Of a DNA stretch of 64,000 nucleotides, positions 11,995 through 21,900 are shown piece by piece. The translations under genes and the position numbers were made by a program. Below the pieces are notes generated by a model. The model was not told the DNA's origin. It saw nothing but the letters and a program-made list of their open reading frames with translations, and did not search any database. This DNA is from Hydractinia symbiolongicarpus. Lineage: Eukaryota; Cnidaria; Hydrozoa; Anthoathecata; Hydractiniidae. How positions within the stretch are numbered: position 1 is the stretch's first letter; each line of letters begins with the position of its first letter. The stretch covers positions 2,544,001 to 2,608,000 of the forward strand of contig NC_079878.1 of assembly GCF_029227915.1 (NCBI RefSeq), given 5' to 3'.

Positions 11995-14900
11995 ATGACT
12001 TCGAGAAATACAGTTGTTGAATTAAGAGCTCTCGCTAGAGAACGCGGCCTACGTGGCTACTCAAGGCTCAGAAAGGCCGATCTGATCGAATTATTGACAC
12101 CCACTACTGTGTCAGCACCCGTACCCGTGCCGAGACCCACTAGACCCGTACCAGCGCCGAGACCCACCAGACCCGTACCCATGCCAAGACCCGTACCAGC
12201 ACCCGTACCAGCGCCGAGACCCACCAGACCCGTACCAGCGCCGAGACCCACCAAACCCGTACCCTTGCCGAGACCCACTAGACCCATACCGGTGCCAAGA
12301 CCGGTATCAGCACCCATACCAGCACCGAGACCGGGCACTAGCCAACAAGACATGGATCTGAAAAGCAAGTTGATCGAGTGGAGAGACTGGTTAATAAATC
12401 ATGTACCTAAGGCTATTAAGGAGAAAGCGAGCAAAGCTTTCAAAACCATGAATGATAAGATCATGGGTTTGTATAAAAAGGGCAGTGGAGAGGAAGAGGT
12501 GGAGGAGGTGGAGGAGGAGGAGGAGGAGGAGGAGGAGGAAAACCCCTATACCCCCATTGAAGAAGCTTTTGTAGGTTCATACAAACGTTTCAAAATAAAC
12601 TCGGATGGTGGGAAGAATGTCAGGGTCTTTCTCGAAAAGGTCGAGCACGTCGTAAATAGGTTGATGAGTGACGTGCTCGGGCAGAAGAAGTCGCTGAAGA
12701 CTCAGGCGACCTTGTGGGTGAAGTGGGTAAGGGAGGACACCAGCTCGACCGATGCCCCGTGTGTACATGTCGATAAAGCTTTCAATAGCTATATGGAGAT
12801 ACTGCACGCCCACGATGACATTTCCGATGTTTTCGATCGGATGTGTAATAAGATAATCGAGCAGATTGAGAACCCCGCGCTGCCAGCTAGCGGATTCACA
12901 ATTGATAAAATCTTGCATATGCATGTGGACTTTCATAACCTGAAATTAACCAGAGGTAGTTCTTACTTACCGCTACCCAAGAATTTCAGTGGGAAGCGAT
13001 CTGTGATTAACCCTCATAACGAGGATGATGATAAATGTTTCAGATGGGCTATTATCGCTGCTCTCAATCATGATAAGATCGATAATCACCCTGAACGAAT
13101 CTCAATCCTTAAGAAGCATGATAAGTATAATTGGGATGGTCTAACTTTCCCGATGGCGCTAAACAAGATAGATTTGTTTGAGAGAAGGAACCCCGATGTC
13201 GCTGTGCATGTTTTGACAAAGGATGAGGGAGAAGGTATCTACATGTGTCGCAAGTCGAAGCATCTTGACCGTAAGGAGACGGTTGTTTTGTTTTTGCTGT
13301 GTGAGGGTGATAAGAAGCACTACATTGCTGTTAAGAACTTGAGCGGTGTACTGAGCAAGGTTAACTCGAAGGATGGACATAGAGAGCATTATTGCTTGAA
13401 TTGTCTCTCAGGTTTTCCAAGCGAACAGAAAAGGGATGAGCACTTTGAGTATTGCAAGAATAACGATGCCGCTAAGATTCAACTCCCTAAGGAGGGTAGC
13501 ACCCTAACCTTCACCGATGGTAAGTTTCAGCTCAAAGCCCCATTCATCATGTATGCCGATTTCGAAGCTTTTACAAAAGAGTTGCCAGAAGATGAGAGAA
13601 AATGCGGATCATCCACCGAGAAAGTTGGTAAACATGTTCCCACCGGATTCTGTTGTTATAGTAAATATGCTCATGGTGAAGTGCCGGACCCTCTGAATCT
13701 TTACAGCGGTGAGGACTGTGTTCCGCGCTTTGTAGATCATATAGTTTCTGAGGCGAAAAGGTTATACAACATGTTTCCTCAGAAAGCAATGGATCCACTG
13801 ACGGATGAAGAGCGTGACGGTTTCAATAGAGCCATGGTGTGCCACATTTGCATGGAAGAATTTGATGACAAGGATGACATCAAGGTTAGGGATCACTGCC
13901 ATTTCACCGGTAAGTTTCGTGGGGCTGCCCATCAGAAATGTAATCTGCGTTACAAGGTTCCTAATTATATTCCGGTTGTCTTCCACAATCTGAGTGGCTA
14001 CGATGCGCATTTATTCATTAAGGAGCTTGCTAGGAAGTACGGAGAAGATGGTATGGGTGTAATCGCGGAGAATAAGGAGAAATATATCTCTTTCTCTACG
14101 GATGTTAAGGTTGGTGAATACATTGACAAAAATTGTGAGACCAAAGACAAAAAGATACAACTGAGATTCATAGACTCATTTAGATTTATGTCAAGCGGCC
14201 TAAGCTCCCTGGCTGACAACCTATCAGATGATCAATGCAAAAACCTTCGAAAATTCTTCAATGGTGACGAATTCAACATAATGAGAAGGAAGGGTGTATA
14301 CCCATATGAGTATGTTAACTCATTCGATAGGTTTAATGAAACTGAGCTCCCGTCAAAGGATGATTTCTACAGCAAGCTGAACATGAGTCACATCAGTGAT
14401 GACGATTATGCGCATGCCCAGAAGGTGTGGAAGGACATGAAAGTTGAAAATATGGGCGTTTATCATGATATATATCTCAAGACGGATGTTCTGCTTCTGA
14501 GTGATGTGTTTGAGACATTCAGAGAAACATGCTTGAGAAACTACGATCTAGACCCGGCTCACTTTTACACTGCTCCGGGATTAGCCTGGAGGGCGTGTTT
14601 GAAAAAGACCAAGGTTAGTCTAGATTTATTGTCGGATATGGAGATGGTCATGTTCATTGAGAGTGGTATTAGGGGTGGATTGTGTCAGGCTGTCCACCGC
14701 TACGCCAAGGCCAACAATAAGTATATGGGGGGCGAGTACAACACATCGGATGGGAATTGCATGGATTTATTTGAGCAGCAGGAAATGGCTAAAACCGTGC
14801 CTTTTGTAAAAAGAAAATTGATTGAATTGAGGTACTGGTTGATGAAACATGTACCTAGGGTCATCAAGGTGAAAACTAGTAAAGCTTACAGAACCGTGAA

Positions 14901-16245
14901 GGATAGGATCATGGGTTTTTATGAAAAGGTATGTGGGGGACCGTCTGTACCGAAAGAGGAAAAACAATATACCACCAAAGCCAACACATCTGAGAGTAAG
15001 GAGATGAATAGCTATCTCCAGTACCTAGATGCAAATAATTTGTACGGCTGGGCCATGATTCAGAAGATGCCGACCGGAGGGTTTGAGTGGGTTGATGACG
15101 TGGTTTCTGATTTTACACCCGAACTGATTTCACAATTAGCTGTGGAAAACGGTGAAAAGGGGTACATCCTTGAGGTTAATGTTAGCTATCCACGGGAGCT
15201 TCATGATTCTCATAACGACCTTCCTTTCATGCCCGAGAGGAAGGTCATTAATGGCGTCGAGAAGCTGACACCGTGTCTTTCAGACAAGAAGAAATATATC
15301 ACTCATATCCGTGCGCTTGATCAAGCGTTGAAGCATGGTCTTGTTCTTGAGAAGGTTCATAGGGTCTTGAGATTTGATCAGAGTGCGTGGTTGAAGTCGT
15401 ACATAGATATCAACACTGATTTGCGTACCAAATCAACTAATGACTTCGAAAAGGACTTTTTCAAGCTGATGAATAATTCGGTCTTTGGGAAGACAATGGA
15501 GAATCAGCGAAGGCAGAAGGATATACGTTTGGCCACCAACCAAAAGAATTATGAGAAAATGGTGATGAAGCCCAACTTCAAGGGTAGCACGTGGTTCTCG
15601 GAAACACTGATGGGCATAGAGATGTCCAAGATCAAGATCAAACTAAACAAGCCAATCTACCTGGGGCTGGCAATTCTCGACTTGTCCAAGATGATTATGT
15701 ATGAGTTCCACTATGATTACATGAGACCAAAATATGGTGTGGATGTAAAGCTTTGCTACATGGATACAGATTCATTCGTCTACCACATAAAAACCGACGA
15801 CTTTTACAAAGATATCGCCGACGATGTAGCTTTGAGATTTGACACGTCAGGGTACGATAAGAAAGATGGTAGACCCCTACCATTAGGTTTGAATAAAAAG
15901 ATCATTGGGCTGATGAAGGACGAGTTAGGTGGTAAGGTAATGACCGAATTTATCGCTCTTAGGGCTAAGAATTATGCTTACAAACAGCTATGTGGTAGGG
16001 AGGATAAGAGGTGCAAGGGTGTCAAGAAATGTGTGGTGAGGAAGACAATAGGTTTTGATGACTATAGGAGATGCTTGTTGGAGGGTGAAAATGTTTACAG
16101 GGAACAGATGACCTTTCGATCGATTAAGCATGATGTTCATACCATAAAAACAAACAAACTAGCGCTCAATGCAGATGATGATAAGCGCATAATTATGGAG
16201 GATGGCATTACCACACTGGCTAGAGGACATTATAGACACACATAA
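11995..16245 (+). CDS. Polinton family B DNA polymerase, 1416 aa, with SAP-like N-terminus and palm insertion
   Basis: Replicates the element, presumably protein-primed. Order: SAP-like motif (5-35); Pro/Arg repeats (40-113); helical module (118-162); acidic run (166-182); an N-terminal globular domain with D346-K-C348-F-R-W351 and H442-Y; zinc finger C467-C470-H483-C487; ExoI D522-F-E524; endonuclease-VII-like zinc cluster C616-C619...DHCH 633-636...C649-N650; ExoII N665-L-S-G-Y-D670; ExoIII Y827-L-K-T-D831; a ~85-residue insertion (about 916-1000) repeating the helical module; motif A LDANNLYG with D1012; motif B K1157-L-M-N-N-S-V-F-G1165; motif C Y1255-M-D1257-T-D1259. All catalytic acids are present and the frame is open to the usual C-terminal end. 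The insertion lies in the loop just before motif A. Confidence 0.96.
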   Translation: MTSRNTVVELRALARERGLRGYSRLRKADLIELLTPTTVSAPVPVPRPTRPVPAPRPTRPVPMPRPVPAPVPAPRPTRPVPAPRPTKPVPLPRPTRPIPVPRPVSAPIPAPRPGTSQQDMDLKSKLIEWRDWLINHVPKAIKEKASKAFKTMNDKIMGLYKKGSGEEEVEEVEEEEEEEEEENPYTPIEEAFVGSYKRFKINSDGGKNVRVFLEKVEHVVNRLMSDVLGQKKSLKTQATLWVKWVREDTSSTDAPCVHVDKAFNSYMEILHAHDDISDVFDRMCNKIIEQIENPALPASGFTIDKILHMHVDFHNLKLTRGSSYLPLPKNFSGKRSVINPHNEDDDKCFRWAIIAALNHDKIDNHPERISILKKHDKYNWDGLTFPMALNKIDLFERRNPDVAVHVLTKDEGEGIYMCRKSKHLDRKETVVLFLLCEGDKKHYIAVKNLSGVLSKVNSKDGHREHYCLNCLSGFPSEQKRDEHFEYCKNNDAAKIQLPKEGSTLTFTDGKFQLKAPFIMYADFEAFTKELPEDERKCGSSTEKVGKHVPTGFCCYSKYAHGEVPDPLNLYSGEDCVPRFVDHIVSEAKRLYNMFPQKAMDPLTDEERDGFNRAMVCHICMEEFDDKDDIKVRDHCHFTGKFRGAAHQKCNLRYKVPNYIPVVFHNLSGYDAHLFIKELARKYGEDGMGVIAENKEKYISFSTDVKVGEYIDKNCETKDKKIQLRFIDSFRFMSSGLSSLADNLSDDQCKNLRKFFNGDEFNIMRRKGVYPYEYVNSFDRFNETELPSKDDFYSKLNMSHISDDDYAHAQKVWKDMKVENMGVYHDIYLKTDVLLLSDVFETFRETCLRNYDLDPAHFYTAPGLAWRACLKKTKVSLDLLSDMEMVMFIESGIRGGLCQAVHRYAKANNKYMGGEYNTSDGNCMDLFEQQEMAKTVPFVKRKLIELRYWLMKHVPRVIKVKTSKAYRTVKDRIMGFYEKVCGGPSVPKEEKQYTTKANTSESKEMNSYLQYLDANNLYGWAMIQKMPTGGFEWVDDVVSDFTPELISQLAVENGEKGYILEVNVSYPRELHDSHNDLPFMPERKVINGVEKLTPCLSDKKKYITHIRALDQALKHGLVLEKVHRVLRFDQSAWLKSYIDINTDLRTKSTNDFEKDFFKLMNNSVFGKTMENQRRQKDIRLATNQKNYEKMVMKPNFKGSTWFSETLMGIEMSKIKIKLNKPIYLGLAILDLSKMIMYEFHYDYMRPKYGVDVKLCYMDTDSFVYHIKTDDFYKDIADDVALRFDTSGYDKKDGRPLPLGLNKKIIGLMKDELGGKVMTEFIALRAKNYAYKQLCGREDKRCKGVKKCVVRKTIGFDDYRRCLLEGENVYREQMTFRSIKHDVHTIKTNKLALNADDDKRIIMEDGITTLARGHYRHT
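12112..12333 (+). repeat. coding Pro-rich minisatellite in the polymerase
   Basis: Units of 24-27 bp encode variants of PVPAPRPTR about eight times. A shorter, more diverged version occurs in the duplicate gene at 11407. It probably forms a flexible linker between the SAP-like motif and the enzyme. Confidence 0.85.
12346..12480 (+). repeat. helical module, N-terminal copy in the polymerase
   Basis: Residues 118-162 (MDL..KSKLIEWRDWLINHVPKAI..., ending IMGLYKK). It lacks the ~14-residue FEQQEM...PFVK segment present in the palm copy and in the gene at 11407. Confidence 0.75.
14755..14928 (+). repeat. helical module, copy inserted before polymerase motif A
   Basis: Residues 921-978 repeat the N-terminal module with about half of the positions identical (MDL, KLIE, WL, HVP, IK, SKA, IMG.Y). 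The insertion separates KANNKYMGGEYN from the motif A strand. Confidence 0.8.
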
Positions 16246-16377
16246 CACTATAAATTATAAGGCACGACAGGGGAGGGTGGGTAGGGACCCATGGGACGGG
16301 GAGGGTGGGGAGGGGCCCGGGGGGACGCGGCCGGGGAGGGGGGTTTTGGGCAGATATTATATAGCATGCCCGCTTAT
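16246..16377 (+). other. G-rich block downstream of the polymerase
   Basis: From 16270 to 16350 the plus strand is dominated by G runs (GGGG, GGGGAGGGTGGGGAGGGG and GGGGAGGGGGG), enough for G-quadruplex folding. It includes GGGTGGGTAGGGACCCATGG, a variant of the TGGGTGGGTACCCA motif found at 10.96-11.8 kb. There is no gene and no GTTAC hairpin after the polymerase. Confidence 0.7.
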
Positions 16378-16560
16378 TTGACGTAAAGTGGTAAAGTGCA
16401 CATGGATTTTATGGACTCTTCTATCGTTGATTTAACGGGGATGATCTATAAATTGACGTAAAGTGGTAAAGTGCACATGGATTTTATCGACTCTTCTATC
16501 GTTAATTTGACGGGGATGATCCATAATTTAACGTGGAGTGGTAAAGTGCTAAGTGGATCT
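16378..16560 (+). repeat. 75-bp tandem repeat, 2.4 copies, between polymerase and satellite
   Basis: Units start TTGACGTAAAGTGGTAAAG at 16378 and 16453, with a partial, diverged third at 16528; the first two differ at only a few positions. The TAAAGTGGTAAAG core resembles TATAAAGTGGTATAAAG near the left end in inverted orientation. Confidence 0.9.
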
Positions 16561-18993
16561 GTCCTAACATTGGGGTTTTCCTATCTCTCTTGTAGTTTTC
16601 AAAAATGTTTTCATTTTTGATGAGACGCTGAATAAAAGAAGCTTAATCGCCGGCAAACGAAAACCCGCCATTTCCCGTAAACCCCGGACTCGGCCCGTAT
16701 AGTCAAAAGTATACAAAGAAAGTACCCAGGGAGTAAACTCATTTCCCGAACGATTTTTTAAATTATTTTTCACCACTAAAACGCATGGGACTTGTAGTTT
16801 ACAAAAATGTTTTCATTTTTGATGAGACTCTGAATAAAAGAAGTTTAATCGCCGGCAAACGAAAACCTGCAATTTCCCGTAAATCCCGGACTCAGCCCGT
16901 ATAGTCAAAAGTATACAAAGAAAGTACCCAGGGAGTAAACTCATTTCCCGAACGATTTTTTAAATTATTATTTCACCACTAAAGCCCATGAGACTTGTAG
17001 TTTTTAAAAATGTTTTCATTTTTGATGAGACGCTGAATAAAAGAAGTTTAATCGCCGGCAAACCAAAACGCGCGACTTCCCGTAAATCCCGGATTCGGGG
17101 AGTATAGTCAAAAGTATACAAAGAAAGTACCCAGGGAGTAAACTCATTTCCCGAACGATTTTTTAAATTATTTTTTCACCACTAAAACGCATGAGACTTA
17201 TAGTTTTCAGAAATGTTTTCATTTTTGATGAGACGCTTAATGAAAGTGGTTTAATCGCCGGCAAACGAAAACCCGCGATTTCCCGGAAAGTCAAAAGTAT
17301 ACAAAGAAAGTACCCTGTGAGTAAACTCATTTCCAAAACGATTTTTTAAAGTATTTTTTCACCACTAAAACGCATGAGACTTATAGTTTTTAAAAATGTT
17401 TTCATTTTTGATGGGACGCTGAATAAAAGAAGTTTAATCGCCGGCACACGAAAACCCGCGATTTCCCGTAAATCCCGGACTGGGCCCGTATAGTCAAAAG
17501 TATACAAAGAAAGTACCCAGGGAGTAAACTCATTTCCCGAACGATTTTTTAAATTATTTTTTCACCACTAAAACGCATGAGACTTGTAGTTTTCAAAAAT
17601 GTTTTCATTTTTGATGAGACGCCTAATGAAAGTGGTTTAATCGCCGGCAAACGAAAACCCGCGATTTCCCGTAAATCCCGGGCTTGGCCCGTATAGTCAA
17701 ATGTATACAAAGAAAGTACCCTGTGAGTAAACTCATTTCCAAAACGATTTTTTAAATTATGTTTTCACCACTAAAACGCATGAGACTTGTAGTTTTCAAA
17801 AATGTTTTCATTTTTGATGAGACGCTGAATAAAAGAAGCTTAATCGCCGGCAAACCAAAACCCGCCATTTCCCGTAAACCCCGGACTCGGCCCGTATAGT
17901 CAAAAGTATACAAAGAAAGTACCCAGGGAGTAAACTCATTTCCCGAACGATTTTTTAAATTATTTTTTCACCACTAAAACGCATGAGACTTGTAGTTTGC
18001 AGAAATCTTTTCATTTTTGATGAGACGCTGAATAAAAGAAGTTTAATCGCCGGCAAACGAAAACCCGCGATTTCCCGTAAATCCCGGACTCGGCCCGTAT
18101 AGTCAAAAGTATACAAAGAAGGTACCCAGGGAGTAAACTCATTTCCCGAACGATTTTTTAAATTATTTTTTCACCACTAAAACGCATGAGACTTGTAGTT
18201 TTCAGAAATGTTTTCATTTTTGATGAGACGCTGAATAAAAGAAGTTTAATCGCCGGCAAACGAAAACCCGCGATTTCCCGTAAATCCCGGACTCGGCCCG
18301 TATAGTCAAAAGTATACAAAGAAGGTACCCAGGGAGTAAACTCATTTCCCGAACGATCTTTTAAATTATTTTTTCACCACTAAAACGCATGAGACTTGTA
18401 ATTTGCAGAAATGTTTTCATTTTTGATGAGACGCTTAATGAAAGTGGTTTAATCGCCGGCAAACGAAAACCCGCGATTTCCCGTAAATCCCGGACTCGGC
18501 CGTATAGTCAAAAGTATACAAAGAAGGTACCCAGGGAGTAAACTCATTTCCTGAACGATTTTTTAAATTATTATTTCACCACTAAAGCCCATGAGACTTG
18601 TAGTTTTTAAAAATGTTTTCATTTTTGATGAGACGCTGAATAAAAGAAGTTTAATCGCCGGCAAACGAAAACCCGCGATTTCCCGTAAATCCCGGACTCG
18701 GCCCGTATAGTCAAAAGTATACAAAGAAGGTACCCAGGGAGTAACCTCATTTCCCGAACGATTTTTTAAATTTTTTTTTCACCACTAAAACGCATGAGAC
18801 TTGTAGTTTTAAGAAATGTTTTCATTTTTGATGAGACGCTGAATAAAAGAAGTTTAATCGCCGGCAAACGAAAACCCGCGATTTCCCGTAAATCCCGGAC
18901 TCGGCCGTATAGTCAAAAGTATACAAAGAAGGTACCCAGGGAGTAAACTCATTTCCCGAACGATTTTTTAAATTATTTTTTCACCACTAAAAC

Positions 18994-21900
18994 GCATGGG
19001 ACCTGTAGTTTTCAGAAATGTTTTCATTTTTGATGAGACGCTTAATGAAAGTGGTTTAATCACCGGCAAACGAAAACCCGCGATTTCCGGAAATCCCGGG
19101 CTTGGCCCGTATAGTCAAATGTATACAAAGAAAGTACCCTGTGAGTAAACTCATTTCCAAAACCATTTTTTAAATTATCTTTTCACCACTAAAACGCATG
19201 AGACTTGTAGTTTTCAAAAACGTTTTCATTTTTGATGAGACGCTGAATAAAAGAAGTTTAATCGCCGGCAAACGAAAACCCGCGACTTCCCGTAAATCCC
19301 CGACTCGGCCCGTAAAGTCAAAAGTATACAAAGAAAGTACCCAGGGAGTAAACTCATTTCCCGAACGATTTTTTAAATTATTTTTTCACCACTAAAACGC
19401 ATGAGAACTGTAGTTTTCAGAAATGTTTTCATTTTTGATGAGACGCTTAATGAAAGTGGTTTAATCGCCGGCAAACGAAAACCGGCGATTTCCCGTAAAT
19501 CCCGGGCTTGGCCCGTATAGACAAATGTATACAAAGAAAGTACCCTGTGAGTAAACTCATTTCCAAAACGATTTTTTAAAGTATCTTTTCGCCACTAAAA
19601 CGCATGAGACTTGTAGTTTTTAAAAATGTTTTCATTTTTGATAAGACGCTGAAAAAAAGAAGTTTAATTGCCGGCAAACAAAAACCCGCCATTTCCCGTA
19701 AACCCCGGACTCGGCCCATATAGTCAAAAGTATACAAAGAAAGCACCCGGGGAGTAAACTCATTTCCCATGTATACAAAGAAAGTACCCTGTGATTAAAC
19801 GCATTTCCAAAACGACTTTTTAAATTATTTTTTCCCCACTAAAACGCATGAGACTTGTAGTTTTCAAAAATGTTTTCATTTTTGATGAGACGCTTATTAA
19901 AAGAAGTTTAATCGCCGGCAAACGAAAACCCGCCAATTCCCGTAAACCCCGGACTCGGCCCGTATAGTCAAAAGTATACAAAGAAAGTACCCAGGGAGTA
20001 AACTCATTTCCCGAACGATTTTTTATATTATTTTTTCACCACTAAAACGCATGAGACTTGTAGTTTTCAAAAGTGTTTTCATTTTTGATGAGACGCTGAA
20101 TAAAAGAAGTTTAATCGCCGGCAAACGAAAACCCGCGATTTCCCGTAAATCCCGGACTCGGCCCGTATAGTCAAAAGTATACAAAGAAGGTACCCAGAGA
20201 GTAAACTCTTTTCCCGAACGATTTTTTAAATTATTTTTTCACCACTACAACGCATGAGACTTGTAGTTTGCAGAAATGTTTTCATTTTTGATGAGACGCT
20301 TAATGAAAGTGGTTTAATCGCCGGCAAACGAAAACACGCGATTTCCCGTAAATCCCGGACTCGGCCGTATTGTCAAAAGTATACAAAGAAGGTACCCAGG
20401 GAAAAAACTCATTTCCCGAACGATTTTTTAATTTTTTTTTTCACCACTAAAACGCATGAGACTTGTAATTTTTAGAAATGTTTTCATTTTTGATGAGACG
20501 CTTAATGAAAGTGGTTTAATCGCCGGAAAACGAAAACCCGCCATTTCCCGTAAACCCCGGACTCGGCCCGTATAGTCAAAAGTATACAAAGAAATAACCA
20601 GGGAGTAAACTCATTTCCCGAACGATTTTTTAAATTATTTTTTCACCACTAAAACGCATGGGACTTGTAGTTTACAAAAATGTTTTCATTTTTGATGAGA
20701 CTCTGAATAAAAGAAGTTTAATCACCGGCAAACGAAAACCTGCGATTTCCCGTAAATCCCAAGCTCGGCCCGTATAGTCAAAAGTATACAAAGAAAGTAC
20801 CCAGGGAGTAAACTCATTTCCCGAACGATCTTTTAAATTATTTTTTCACCACTAAAACGCATGAGACTTGTAATTTGCAGAAATGTTTTCATTTTTGATG
20901 AGACGCTTAATGAAAGTGGTTTAATCGCCGGCAAACAAAAACCCGCGATTTCCCGTAAATCCCGGACTCGGCCGTATAGTCAAAAGTGTACAAAGAAGGT
21001 ACCCAGGGAGTAAACTCATTTCCCGAACGATTCTTTAAATTATTTTTTTACCACTAAAACGCATGGGACCTGTAGTTTTCAGAAATGTTTTCATTTTTGA
21101 TGAGACGCTTAATGAAAGTGGTTTAATCACCGGCAAACGAAAACCCGCGATTTCCGGAAATCCCGGGCTTGGCCCGTATAGTCAAATGTATACAAAGAAA
21201 GTACCCTGTGAGTAAACTCATTTCCAAAACGATTTTTTAAATTATCTTTTCACCACTAAAACGCATGAGACTTGTAGTTTTCAAAAACGTTTTCATTTTT
21301 GATGAGACGCTGAATAAAAGAAGTTTAATCGCCGGCAAACGAAAACCCGCGACTTCCCGTAAATCCCCGACTCGGCCTGTAAAGTCAAAAGTATACAAAG
21401 AAAGTACCCAGGGAGTAAACTCATTTCCCGAACGATTTTTTAAATTATTTTTTCACCACTAAAACGCATGAGCACTGTAGTTTTCAGAAATGTTTTCATT
21501 TTTGATGAGACGCTTAATGAAAGTGGTTTAATCGCCGGCAAACGAAAACCCGCGATTTCCCGTAAATCCCGGGCTTGGCCCGTATAGTCAAATGTATACA
21601 AAGAAAGTACCCTGTGAGTAAACTCATTTCCAAAACGATTTTTTAAAGTATCTTTTCGCCACTAAAACGCATGAGACTTGTAGTTTTTAAAAATGTTTTC
21701 ATTTTTGATAAGACGCTGAAAAAAAGAAGTTTAATTGCCGGCAAACAAAAACCCGCCATTTCCCGTAAACCCCGGACTCGGCCCATATAGTCAAAAGTAT
21801 ACAAAGAAAGCACCCGGGGAGTAAACTCATTTCCCATGTATACAAAGAAAGTACCCTGTGATTAAACTCATTTCCAAAACGACTTTTTAAATTATTTTTT

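Larger units (their letters stand above)
840..16588. mobile_element. Polinton/Maverick element, unique internal part
   Basis: The interval carries the signature gene set of Polintons: DNA polymerase B with an endonuclease-VII-like zinc cluster, a DDE integrase with D-D-35-E spacing, an A32-like packaging ATPase, and adjacent minor and major capsid candidates. No adenain-like protease gene was recognised. Genes are dense, intronless and on both strands, as in this family. The limits given are only those of the non-satellite DNA; the true termini could lie inside or beyond the flanking satellite, because the satellite is arranged as inverted repeats around the element. No target-site duplication could be identified. 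The integrase is frameshifted, so this copy may be non-autonomous. Confidence 0.9.

Noticed and set aside
12057-12368. 103-codon minus-strand frame opposite the polymerase Pro-rich region
   Set aside because: It is the antisense shadow of the PVPAPRPTR minisatellite.
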